A stretch of 42,413 bases of DNA, taken from contig NZ_JAKEDS010000007.1 in the NCBI RefSeq assembly GCF_021462415.1, positions 1-42,413 on the forward strand. The letters are read 5' to 3'. Under the pieces are notes generated by a model. The model made no database searches, was not told the origin of the DNA, and was given only the letters and a program-made list of their open reading frames with translations. Below are positions 1 through 8,174 of this stretch, piece after piece; within the stretch, counting starts at the first letter, position 1, and each line of letters begins with the position of its first letter. Position numbers and translations under genes: made by a program. The stretch comes from Rhodohalobacter sp. 614A. GTDB lineage: Bacteria; Bacteroidota; Rhodothermia; Balneolales; Balneolaceae.

Positions 1-99
1 CCTAAAGGCGAGTTGTTTGAAGGACGGTATGACAACACCGGAATCGCACGAAAGATGTTTGAGGTTTGGGGCAAAACCATTGAGGAACAACCTGAATAA
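1..99 (+). CDS. C-terminal end of a truncated unknown protein
   Basis: An open frame enters from the left edge and ends at the TAA at 97-99. It encodes 32 residues that read smoothly as protein (EGRYDNTGIARKMFEVWGKT in the middle). I do not recognise the family from this tail alone. It lies on the same strand as the GntP permease and sugar-acid enzymes downstream, so it may belong to the same catabolic cluster, but 390 bases of apparently non-coding DNA separate them. Confidence 0.55.
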   Translation, partial: PKGELFEGRYDNTGIARKMFEVWGKTIEEQPE

Positions 100-489
100 T
101 TATGGTTGTGTATGAACATTCATGAATAAAATTCTCCAATTTAAAAAAGCTCTTTCTCAGTCCTTGTGATGTTTTTTGCAAATGTTCTGAAGTCAAGAAC
201 AGAAATTGCCGCAAAGATTGAGAATGAGCTGGAGAATTGCATAAATGGTTGGAATCAGAGAGTTATTCGTAATGAAGAGAGACCCTGAGGAACTTACGTT
301 TAACGGGGGATGAATTTAGCGTAAATCACCCATCCGGAAGGGAAGTTGTCACGCGAGTCAGTCTTTGGCGAACAGCCGGAACGGTTGAGGAATGGATCTG
401 TATTTTTAAACCGGTTTCTAAAATCAAAAAAAAATCAGTATTAAGAGGGTGTAGTTCTGCCAAACATGTCCACTTAACCTGCTGAGCCG
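100..489. other. 390-base gap with no convincing gene
   Basis: No recognisable gene, tRNA or clear terminator is seen. A 39-codon frame at 169-288 (begins MFFANVLKSRTEIAAKIENE) is slightly protein-like but matches nothing I know. It may be a gene remnant or chance. The promoter of the permease gene at 490 probably lies in the last 150 bases; I could not assign its elements confidently. Confidence 0.4.
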
Positions 490-1821
490 ATGGCTGTTCT
501 CTACCTTGTTCTTTCTATAGTGCTGATTATTCTGTTGACGGCACGGTACAAAATACATCCATTTATTGTGTTGTTTTTGGTGGCACTTTTCTACGGAATT
601 TGTGTCGGTATGCCGTTCGATGAAATCATCACTTCAGTAAACGAAGGCTTTGGAAATACGCTGGGCGGAATTGGCCTTTTGATCGTTTTTGGTGTGATTG
701 TCGGTGCTTTTCTGGAACACTCCGGCGGAGCTTATAAAATTGCAGAAAAAGTATTGCAGTGGACGGGCCCAAAACGTGTCCCCACAGCAATGGGAATCAT
801 TGGCTGGTTTGTTTCAATTCCCGTATTTGCCGACAGCGGTTTCATTCTCCTTTCACCGCTGAACAAAAGTCTTTCAAAAAGGGCCAAAATTACGCTTTCC
901 GGTTCAGCCGTGGCCCTCGCTCTTGGATTGACAGCATCCCACACACTTGTACCGCCCACTCCGGGACCGATTGCCGCCGCCGGTATTTTAGATGCCGATT
1001 TAGGACTGGTCATGTTGTTGGGTGTGCCAATCAGTGCCGTCGCATTATTGGCGGGATTGATTTATGCCAATAAATATGTAGCCAAAACCTACATCGATCC
1101 GATTCCCGAAGTGGATGAGATTGAAATTAAAAAGCGTCTTCAGAAAGCGCCCGGCGCTGTGAAATCTTCATTGCCTGTTTTTGTCCCGATAATTCTCATT
1201 GTGCTTCAGTCTGTTATTAATATGTTTGAAGTGGCTCCCGGGAATGTTTTTATAGAGATTCTTCTGTTTTTAGGTGAGCCGATGATTGCCCTCCTCATCG
1301 GAATGTTTCTCGCTTTTCTGTTACCCAAAAAGCTGGAACGAAGCATGCTTTCAACAGACGGATGGGTAGGTGATGCGCTAAAAAATGCGGCCTCTATTAT
1401 TTTGATTACCGGTGCCGGTGGAATCTTCGGGAAAGTGCTTCAAAATTCAGACATTGCGGCTATACTTGGGTCCGCTCTTTCTGATATCAATCTGAGTATC
1501 TGGCTGCCGTTCCTGATTGCGGCTTCCATCAAAACTGCGCAAGGGTCATCAACCGTTGCATTAATTACTGCTGCATCTATTTTAACCCCGATGATGGGCA
1601 CCCTGGGCTTCGACACGGAACTGGAAAAAGCGATGGTGGTTATTGCGATCGGAGCCGGTTCGTCTGTCTTCTCTCATGCGAACGACAGTTTTTTCTGGGT
1701 CATGACCCAACTCTCGGGTATGGATACCAAAATGGGATATCGGCTTTTCAGTTTGGGAACATTTGTTTTAGGAATAACTGCGGTAATCACATTGTTTTTA
1801 TTATACTTAATCATCGTTTAA
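490..1821 (+). CDS. GntP-family (gluconate:H+ type) permease
   Basis: This is an inner-membrane permease of the GntP family, whose members import gluconate and related sugar or hydroxy acids with protons. The 443-aa product matches the usual family length (about 440-460) and is almost entirely hydrophobic, with about a dozen membrane segments starting at residue 3. Family-like stretches include GFGNTLGGIGLLIVFGVIVG near residue 50, the SHTLVPPTPGP loop near residue 150, KTAQGSSTVALITAASI near residue 350 and the SHANDSFFWV block near residue 395. The ATG at 490 is the first start and leaves a complete first helix. Next to pentonate-degrading enzymes, its substrate is probably an aldonate or uronate, but specificity cannot be read from the sequence. 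Confidence 0.9.
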   Translation: MAVLYLVLSIVLIILLTARYKIHPFIVLFLVALFYGICVGMPFDEIITSVNEGFGNTLGGIGLLIVFGVIVGAFLEHSGGAYKIAEKVLQWTGPKRVPTAMGIIGWFVSIPVFADSGFILLSPLNKSLSKRAKITLSGSAVALALGLTASHTLVPPTPGPIAAAGILDADLGLVMLLGVPISAVALLAGLIYANKYVAKTYIDPIPEVDEIEIKKRLQKAPGAVKSSLPVFVPIILIVLQSVINMFEVAPGNVFIEILLFLGEPMIALLIGMFLAFLLPKKLERSMLSTDGWVGDALKNAASIILITGAGGIFGKVLQNSDIAAILGSALSDINLSIWLPFLIAASIKTAQGSSTVALITAASILTPMMGTLGFDTELEKAMVVIAIGAGSSVFSHANDSFFWVMTQLSGMDTKMGYRLFSLGTFVLGITAVITLFLLYLIIV

Positions 1822-1902
1822 ATACAGTTAACAAAGAATGATTATGATTGAAGTACACAGATCTGCCAGATAGAAAAAAATAAATCAAATTTTAAAATAC
1901 GT

Positions 1903-3003
1903 ATGATCAGAAAAATCACATTCCTACTTTTGTTTTCCTGTTTGAGCATTCCGGTTTTCTCTCAATCAAATCTGAAAACAGAAAACGTAATTCTCATTAC
2001 ACTCGATGGATTTAGATGGCAAGAACTCTACACCGGAATCGATGCGGGTTTGATGAATAATGAAGAGTATGTTGAAAATCAGGATCATCTGAAAGAACTC
2101 TATTGGGCAGAAAATCCGGAGTTGAGAAGGGAAAAACTGATGCCGTTTTTCTGGACAACCATTGCCAGAGAAGGACAATTGTATGGCAATCGAAATGCTG
2201 GGAACCATGTGAACGTAACTAACGGACTGTTTTTCTCCTATCCGGGGTATAATGAGATTCTTACCGGCTATGCGGATGAAAAAGTTGACAGCAATGATAA
2301 GATCTGGAACCCGAACAAAACGGTGTTGGAGTTTGTCAATGAACAGCCGGAATTTGCAGGAAAAGTTGCTGCTTTTGCATCATGGGATGTCTTTCCGTTT
2401 ATCATCAACAGCCAAAGAAGCGGAATTCCCGTCAACGCCGGTTTTGAACCTGTTGAGGGCACAGAATTAACCGATCGCGAACGTTTTCTGAATGAATTAA
2501 TCAGCGAAATTCCAAGTCCGTGGGGAACGGTTCGGCTCGATGCATTTACCCATCATTATGCACTCGAACACTTGAAAACCGACAAACCGCGGCTATTGTA
2601 TGTCGCGTACGGTGAGACGGATGATTTTGCACACGATGGCGATTATGAAGCATATATCAAATCTGCGAATCAAACGGATCGGTTTATTCGGCAATTATGG
2701 GAATTTGTCCAGGAGGAAGAGCAGTATCGTGGAAAAACGACATTCATCATCACAACCGATCATGGACGTGGAACGGAACCGACAGACCAATGGCGGCATC
2801 ATGGGGCGGATGTTGATGGCGCAGATGAAATTTGGATCGCCGCTATCGGTCCAGACACACCGGCACTTGGTGAACTCGGAGAGAGCGGTCAGCTTTATCA
2901 AAATCAAATTGCAAAAACGGTTGCAGAGCTTCTCGGGCTAAATTATCAAAACAAAGTGGTGGTCGGGGATGCGATTAATACAATCATACAGAATAGCAAT
3001 TAA
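1903..3003 (+). CDS. Exported alkaline-phosphatase-superfamily hydrolase
   Basis: A 366-aa exported protein with a signal peptide (residues 1-20, ending PVFSQ). It belongs to the alkaline phosphatase/sulfatase/phosphodiesterase superfamily. Visible elements are the first metal site ILITLDGF with Asp35, the segment FFSYPGYNEILTG around residue 115 where this group places its nucleophile, a GETDDFAHDGDYEAY metal-binding block around residue 240, and TTDHGRG around residue 285 with a second metal Asp-His. Members hydrolyse phosphate monoesters or diesters or related esters, and the sequence alone does not say which. It lies 81 bases after the GntP gene and 78 before the FAH gene, so it is probably part of one operon. 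A role in removing phosphate or a similar substituent in the periplasm is inference. Confidence 0.82.
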   Translation: MIRKITFLLLFSCLSIPVFSQSNLKTENVILITLDGFRWQELYTGIDAGLMNNEEYVENQDHLKELYWAENPELRREKLMPFFWTTIAREGQLYGNRNAGNHVNVTNGLFFSYPGYNEILTGYADEKVDSNDKIWNPNKTVLEFVNEQPEFAGKVAAFASWDVFPFIINSQRSGIPVNAGFEPVEGTELTDRERFLNELISEIPSPWGTVRLDAFTHHYALEHLKTDKPRLLYVAYGETDDFAHDGDYEAYIKSANQTDRFIRQLWEFVQEEEQYRGKTTFIITTDHGRGTEPTDQWRHHGADVDGADEIWIAAIGPDTPALGELGESGQLYQNQIAKTVAELLGLNYQNKVVVGDAINTIIQNSN

Positions 3004-3081
3004 ATCATACAAAAAGGCCGTATGGAGTCGCTTCTTCGTCTGTTTATTATTTTATTTAAAGGTGAACGAAAATCCGCATGA

Positions 3082-3921
3082 ATGAAAATTTATAAAACCA
3101 AAAGGGGTGTGGTTATTGAAAACGATGCATCCTTTTATCTGCTGAAAAATGAAGATTGGGATACGTTCATCAACGATGACCATCTCTCCGAAAAAGCAAC
3201 AGAGAAAATTTCTTCCCTGGAATCCATTGCAAACGGTGATGATTTTATTACGGATAAACTGATGGCCCCAATCGGAAACCAGGAAATCTGGGCAAGCGGA
3301 GTAACCTATTACAACAGCAAATTGGGGCGTCAGGAAGAATCGAAAGAAGCCGGTGGCGGTGATTTTTATGCCCGGGTGTACGTGGCCGACAGGCCTGAAC
3401 TTTTTTTCAAATCCACCGGGTATCGATGTGTCGGCTCCGGTGAAAACGTTAGAATTCGGAAGGATTCAACCTGGGATGTGCCGGAACCGGAACTTACATT
3501 GTGCATTACATCCAGCGGAAAAATTGTGGGGTATACTATCGGCAATGATATGAGTTCGAGGAGCATCGAAGGAGAAAATCCGCTTTATCTTCCCCAGGCA
3601 AAAACTTACGATGGTTCGGCGGCAATTGGTCCTTGCATTTACGTGACGAAAAAACCTCTTCCATCCGACACCACCATCACATTAGAAATTAACAGAAACG
3701 GCAAAACTGTTTTTGAAGGTTCAATTGAAATCAACCAAATCAAACGGGATTTTAATGACCTTGTGTCGTATCTCTATCGTGAATGTTCATTTCCGAATGG
3801 CAGTTTTTTAATGACCGGCACCGGGATTGTCCCCGGCAAAGATTTTACGCTGCAAGAGAATGATGACATTCAAATTACTATTCCACTCATAGGAACCTTA
3901 GTCAATAAAGTTACATCTTAA
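3082..3921 (+). CDS. FAH-family 2-keto-3-deoxy-pentonate dehydratase-like enzyme
   Basis: A cytosolic fumarylacetoacetate-hydrolase-fold protein of 279 aa. The closest family I recall is 2-keto-3-deoxy-D-arabinonate dehydratase of Sulfolobus, with shared stretches EIWASG (IWGSG-type), RPELFFK, RCVG, PEPEL, ENPLYLPQ and TGTGIVPG. That enzyme removes water from 2-keto-3-deoxy-pentonate to give alpha-ketoglutaric semialdehyde. The expected metal ligands are present as Glu135 and Glu137 (VPEPEL) and Asp156 (GNDMSSR). The gene immediately downstream, one base after this stop, encodes the matching semialdehyde dehydrogenase, which strongly supports this role over a generic hydrolase. An in-frame-looking ATG at 3078 is in another frame; 3082 is the start. 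Substrate stereochemistry (xylonate or arabinonate derived) is undetermined. Confidence 0.85.
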   Translation: MKIYKTKRGVVIENDASFYLLKNEDWDTFINDDHLSEKATEKISSLESIANGDDFITDKLMAPIGNQEIWASGVTYYNSKLGRQEESKEAGGGDFYARVYVADRPELFFKSTGYRCVGSGENVRIRKDSTWDVPEPELTLCITSSGKIVGYTIGNDMSSRSIEGENPLYLPQAKTYDGSAAIGPCIYVTKKPLPSDTTITLEINRNGKTVFEGSIEINQIKRDFNDLVSYLYRECSFPNGSFLMTGTGIVPGKDFTLQENDDIQITIPLIGTLVNKVTS

Positions 3922-3922
3922 T

Positions 3923-5488
3923 ATGAAGTTAACCGGAGAAAATTTTATCGGTAATAAGCGATCCAGTCAGGGCAATGAACGGTTTCAGGCTGTGAATCCT
4001 GCCACAAAAGAATTGTTAGAACCTCTTTTCCCTGAAGCAACACAAAATGAAGTGAACGAAGCCGTTGAACGTGCGGCTGATACTTTCACGGAATACAGCA
4101 AAAAAAGTGGAGAGGAAAAGGCAGAGTTTCTTGAAACCATCGGGGACGAGATTATGGCTTTGGGTGATAATTTGATTGAACGATGTATGAAAGAATCCGG
4201 TCTGCCGGAAGGTAGACTGACCGGCGAACGCGGTCGGACCGTCAGCCAGCTAAAACTATTTGCCGATGTAGTTCGGGAAGGTTCCTGGGTGGATGCCCGC
4301 ATTGATACCGGGGAACCGGATGTGCGAAGCATGCGAAAAGCGTTGGGACCCGTCGGCGTATTTGGTGCCAGTAATTTTCCTCTCGCATTTTCTGTAGCGG
4401 GCGGCGATACCGCTTCGGCTTTAGCGGCGGGCTGCCCGATTGTTGTAAAGGCACATCCTTCGCATCCCGGAACCTGTGAATGGGTTGCCAAGGCCATTCA
4501 AATTGCTGTGGAAAAAACGGGAATGCCGGAAGGTGTTTTCTCAATGGTGCATGGAACATCGCATGAAGTTGGCCTGGCAATTGTCCGCCATCCGAAGATC
4601 AAAGCGGTTGGATTTACAGGATCATACGGCGGAGGTAAAGCTCTTTTTGATGAAGCCAATAAACGCGCTGAACCTATTCCTGTTTACGCAGAAATGGGAA
4701 GTACAAATCCCGTTTTTATTTTGCCCGGCGCATTAAAAGAGCGTAAAGAGAAAATTGCGGAAGACTTGGCCGGTTCCGTTTCGCTGGGAGTCGGACAGTT
4801 TTGTACCAATCCCGGATTGGTTTTTCATGAGGACTCCAATGATGCAAAATCCTTTCAAACGGAGTTGACAAATCACGTAGAAGAGATTTCAGCGGGAGTG
4901 ATGCTGAATGAAGGAATCAAAAAGAACTATCAATCCGGCCTGTCAAAGCTTTCCGGGATTCAGGGAATTGAAGTGCTTGCGAAAGGGAAGGATGATGAAA
5001 ATGGATTCCGGGGATCGGCGGCTGTTTTAAAGGCTCCGGCATCCGTCTATTTTGAAAACCAGGATGTGGAGGAAGAAGTTTTTGGGCCATCAACCGTTCT
5101 GATTTCATCATCCGGTAAAGAAGAAATACTGAATGCTGCGAAGAAATTAAGAGGCCATTTGACGGCGACCATTCACGGAACCGAAAAAGATCTCACAGAG
5201 TATTCCGAACTCATTGAAGTCCTTGAACAAAAAGTCGGACGAATCATTTTTAACGGATATCCAACAGGTGTTCGGGTTTGCTACGCCATGATCCACGGCG
5301 GACCATTTCCCGCCACAACCGACAGTAGAACAACCTCGGTTGGCACGAAAGCTATAGAACGTTTCTCAAGGCCGGTTTGCTACCAGGATTTACCAAGCAC
5401 AGCTCTTCCTGATGAATTAAAGGATGATAATCCTTTGGAAATTTGGAGGTTGGTGGATGGAGAGTTTTTGAAGAATTCTGTAAGATAG
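3923..5488 (+). CDS. Alpha-ketoglutaric semialdehyde dehydrogenase (NADP+-type aldehyde dehydrogenase)
   Basis: An aldehyde dehydrogenase of 521 aa, typical of the alpha-ketoglutaric semialdehyde (2,5-dioxovalerate) dehydrogenase branch. It converts the semialdehyde to 2-oxoglutarate. The Rossmann cofactor region VFGASNFPLAFSVAGGD is near residue 145. The general base is Glu257 in AEMGSTNP, and the catalytic nucleophile is Cys294 in GQFCTNPG. The C-terminal YPTGVRVCYAMIHGGPFPAT segment near residue 440 is characteristic of this branch. It starts one base after the stop of the FAH-family dehydratase, so the two are translationally coupled and together complete the non-phosphorylative pentonate route. 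I see no missing key residue. Confidence 0.9.
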   Translation: MKLTGENFIGNKRSSQGNERFQAVNPATKELLEPLFPEATQNEVNEAVERAADTFTEYSKKSGEEKAEFLETIGDEIMALGDNLIERCMKESGLPEGRLTGERGRTVSQLKLFADVVREGSWVDARIDTGEPDVRSMRKALGPVGVFGASNFPLAFSVAGGDTASALAAGCPIVVKAHPSHPGTCEWVAKAIQIAVEKTGMPEGVFSMVHGTSHEVGLAIVRHPKIKAVGFTGSYGGGKALFDEANKRAEPIPVYAEMGSTNPVFILPGALKERKEKIAEDLAGSVSLGVGQFCTNPGLVFHEDSNDAKSFQTELTNHVEEISAGVMLNEGIKKNYQSGLSKLSGIQGIEVLAKGKDDENGFRGSAAVLKAPASVYFENQDVEEEVFGPSTVLISSSGKEEILNAAKKLRGHLTATIHGTEKDLTEYSELIEVLEQKVGRIIFNGYPTGVRVCYAMIHGGPFPATTDSRTTSVGTKAIERFSRPVCYQDLPSTALPDELKDDNPLEIWRLVDGEFLKNSVR

Positions 5489-5594
5489 ATTTATACAATA
5501 TTTTCGGATTCCAACTTAGCTTGAAAGGCTGTATAATGAAGGAATGAATTAATGTTAGATGACAACTAACCTGATCACGCACAGCCGTTTATAA

Positions 5595-6824
5595 ATGGCA
5601 ACCAGCAATTCAGCAACTCAACCTTCCGCATTTAACGACAAGCCGTACGCTTCCAAACGCATTGCCACGATTGACATTCTCCGGGCGCTCACCATGGTCC
5701 TCATGATTTTCGTGAACGATCTGTGGTCGCTGACTAATATCCCGGAATGGTTGGAACATGTGGCCCCCGGCGTGGATGGAATTGGGCTGGCTGACGTGGT
5801 TTTTCCGGCGTTTCTTTTTATCGTGGGTTTGTCTCTGCCGTATGCCATTCGTGCCCGCAGAAATAAAGGCGCTTCGGATTGGGAGCTTATCAAGCACATC
5901 CTGGTTCGTACGATTGCGTTACTTGTTATGGGCGTTTTTCTCGTCAATGGAGAAACTATCAATGAGGCCGCAACAGGTATCAGCCGCCATGGCTGGAATA
6001 CCTTGAGCTGTCTCTCATTTATCCTCATCTGGAATGTTCATCGAAACGTCACCGAGTCAAAATTTTACAATCTTGGCAGGGTTCTTGGGGTAATTATTCT
6101 TGTGGTTCTGGCATTCATCTATCGGGGTGGAGGAGATGAGGAACTGGTCCGTTTCACTCCACAATGGTGGGGAATTCTAGGATTGATCGGGTGGGCGTAT
6201 TTGGCAAGTTCACTTGTGTTGGTCTTCTCAAAAGACAACTTTAAATTCTTGTTTGGAGCGTGGATTTTCTTTGCTGTGCTAAGTATGATTTCAGATGCCG
6301 GGAATATTCCCGCATTTTTAACCTTTATCCCCGATGCCATTCTCGACGGAACGCTGACCGGCTTTACAATGGGGGGCGTTTTAACATCATGGGTATTCCA
6401 GCACTACCGCGAAAGAGGGGATGATAAAACCATGACAACCATATTTTTAATTGCGTCAGTGGTTCTGGTCATCTTGTCCGTGGTGACCCGCCCGTATTGG
6501 GGATTGATGAAACTTGGCGCTACACCCGCCTGGCTATTTCTGTGCAGTGCATTTACACTTCTTGCATTTGTCGCTGTTTACTGGATTGCAGATGTTTGGG
6601 GAAAAGCCGAATGGTTTAGACCCGTCAAACCGGCCGGTACGGACACTTTGCTCACCTATTTGATTCCCTATTTTGCCTATGCTTTTGTGGTTTTTACCGG
6701 TTTGAGTTTACCTGATTTCTTTTTGAACGGAATGGTTGGGTTGATCAAATCGCTGGCATTTGCATTCTTCTGTGTTGGAATTACTTTTCTTTTGAATAAA
6801 TCTTTCGTTCGGTTAAAGCTTTAG
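5595..6824 (+). CDS. DUF5009/HGSNAT-like membrane acyltransferase
   Basis: A 409-aa polytopic membrane protein with about ten hydrophobic segments. The N-terminal block KRIATIDILRALTMVLMIFV and the loop ADVVFPAFLFIVGLSLP are hallmarks of the DUF5009/acyltransferase-3-like family related to heparan-alpha-glucosaminide N-acetyltransferase. That animal enzyme moves an acetyl group from cytosolic acetyl-CoA across the membrane onto terminal glucosamine. Bacterial relatives are common in polysaccharide-utilisation loci, but their acceptors are mostly unproven. The neighbouring GH20-like hydrolase and sulfatase genes fit an amino-sugar acceptor; this is inference. The gene is 106 bases from the dehydrogenase and 234 from the next gene. 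Confidence 0.82.
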   Translation: MATSNSATQPSAFNDKPYASKRIATIDILRALTMVLMIFVNDLWSLTNIPEWLEHVAPGVDGIGLADVVFPAFLFIVGLSLPYAIRARRNKGASDWELIKHILVRTIALLVMGVFLVNGETINEAATGISRHGWNTLSCLSFILIWNVHRNVTESKFYNLGRVLGVIILVVLAFIYRGGGDEELVRFTPQWWGILGLIGWAYLASSLVLVFSKDNFKFLFGAWIFFAVLSMISDAGNIPAFLTFIPDAILDGTLTGFTMGGVLTSWVFQHYRERGDDKTMTTIFLIASVVLVILSVVTRPYWGLMKLGATPAWLFLCSAFTLLAFVAVYWIADVWGKAEWFRPVKPAGTDTLLTYLIPYFAYAFVVFTGLSLPDFFLNGMVGLIKSLAFAFFCVGITFLLNKSFVRLKL

Positions 6825-6861
6825 AGATATCAAACTGAAAATATCTAAAAGTCGCAGATCA

Positions 6862-6920
6862 GTCATTGCGAACAAAGTGAAGCAATCCCCGCACATTGAT
6901 TGCTTTATGATTGCCAAGTC
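6862..6920. repeat. Degenerate REP-like palindromic intergenic element
   Basis: Between the acyltransferase and GH20 genes lies a sequence starting GTCATTGCGAAC and containing a perfect 8-base inverted repeat: AAGCAATC at 6880-6887 and GATTGCTT at 6898-6905, ten bases apart. Its left end resembles the widespread intergenic repeat of the type GTCATTGCGAGCGAAGCGAA that I recall from many bacterial genomes, but the right arm has drifted. It could act as a transcript-stabilising or attenuating hairpin. Only one copy is visible here. Confidence 0.5.
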
Positions 6921-7058
6921 ATTACTCCGTGTCTTCTCCAAATGACTCATGAAACCGGTTCCAAAAATTGATTCTTATGGATTTGGACTGGAATAATTAC
7001 CTGTCAATACTATTTTACTGGTTATGGACACAACCAATTCTTAACCTATACCTGCCAT

Positions 7059-8174
7059 ATGAAAAAGATTCCTTTTTTGATTGTCTGCTTGTTCCTGGTT
7101 TCACTCCAATCATTCGCTCAACAACCGCTTGATAGTCTGCTGACCGTCCGCGGGTTTGCTATTGCGGCTCCACAAGTAGATGAAGTGGACAGGTTTGTCA
7201 CTTTTATCGATGAGGAGTTGGCTCCGCGAAATGTTAATACGCTCATTCTTCGGGTTGATTATAACTATCAATATGAAAGCCGGCCTGAGTTGCGTGATTC
7301 CATTGCCCTTTCGAAAGCGGATGTAAAAAAGATTGTAGGCGTTGCTAAAAAGCATAACATTCGGATTATTCCACAAGTCAATTTACTGGGACATCAATCC
7401 TGGGCGGGCGACCTGGAAAATCTCCTGGAAGTCTACCCGGAATTTGATGAGACACCCGATGTAGAAATGCCCGAAAATTACGAATGGCCGAATGAGGATG
7501 GACTCTATTGCAAAAGTTATTGTCCGTTGCATCCCGAAGTTCACTATGTGGTTTTTGATATCGTTGATGAGATTGTGGAGGTTTTTGAAACCGATGCTTT
7601 TCATGCCGGAATGGACGAGGTTTTCTATATTGGACACGAGCAATGTCCACGATGTAACGGACGCGATAAAGCGGAATTATTTGCCGGTGAAGTGACGAAA
7701 ATCAGGAATCATCTTGCTGAAAATGGTGTGGAACTTTGGATTTGGGGCGATCGGCTGATCGACGGCAAAACCACCGGAATCGGTATGTGGGAAGCGAGCA
7801 TGAACAATACTCACCGCGCCATCGACATGATTCCAAAAGATGTTGTAATCAATGACTGGCACTATGTAAAAGCTTATCCAACCGCTGCTTATTTTGCGAT
7901 GAAAGGGTTTAAAGTGGTTTCCTGTCCGTGGCGAATACCGGAAGTAGGAGTAGATCATGTGGAAAATATGCTGCGGTTCAGGGAATTATCAACCGATGAA
8001 ATGAAAGACAACTATTACGGAGTCATGCATACCGTTTGGTCCGGAGCCGGATCTTTTATGGATGGATATTATGAAAACAGGCTGGATGAAGAAGGCGGAA
8101 CCAACACCCAATGGCATACCTTCAAAATGATGTATGATCATGTAAATTCACTGGATGAAAGCAAAATGAGATGA
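7059..8174 (+). CDS. Exported GH20-like glycoside hydrolase
   Basis: A 371-aa exported protein with a signal peptide ending near residue 20 (SLQSFAQ). The rest is a TIM-barrel of glycoside hydrolase family 20 type: LILRVDYNYQYESRPEL near residue 62, a RIIPQVNLLGHQSWAG strand-loop near residue 102, and the family's catalytic Asp-Glu pair as Asp186-Glu187 in FHAGMDEVF. Two CxxC-like cysteines follow (HEQCPRCN), which may bind metal. It lacks a separate N-terminal GH20b domain and is short, so it is a divergent member. Beta-N-acetylhexosaminidase activity is plausible but not certain. It overlaps the sulfatase start by four bases (ATGA), so the two are translationally coupled. Confidence 0.78.
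   Translation: MKKIPFLIVCLFLVSLQSFAQQPLDSLLTVRGFAIAAPQVDEVDRFVTFIDEELAPRNVNTLILRVDYNYQYESRPELRDSIALSKADVKKIVGVAKKHNIRIIPQVNLLGHQSWAGDLENLLEVYPEFDETPDVEMPENYEWPNEDGLYCKSYCPLHPEVHYVVFDIVDEIVEVFETDAFHAGMDEVFYIGHEQCPRCNGRDKAELFAGEVTKIRNHLAENGVELWIWGDRLIDGKTTGIGMWEASMNNTHRAIDMIPKDVVINDWHYVKAYPTAAYFAMKGFKVVSCPWRIPEVGVDHVENMLRFRELSTDEMKDNYYGVMHTVWSGAGSFMDGYYENRLDEEGGTNTQWHTFKMMYDHVNSLDESKMR

Noticed and set aside
3985-4497. A 170-codon open frame on the minus strand
   Set aside because: It lies wholly inside the aldehyde dehydrogenase gene with its Cys/Glu motifs intact. The minus-strand product is low-complexity Ser/Pro/Ala and has no recognisable domain.
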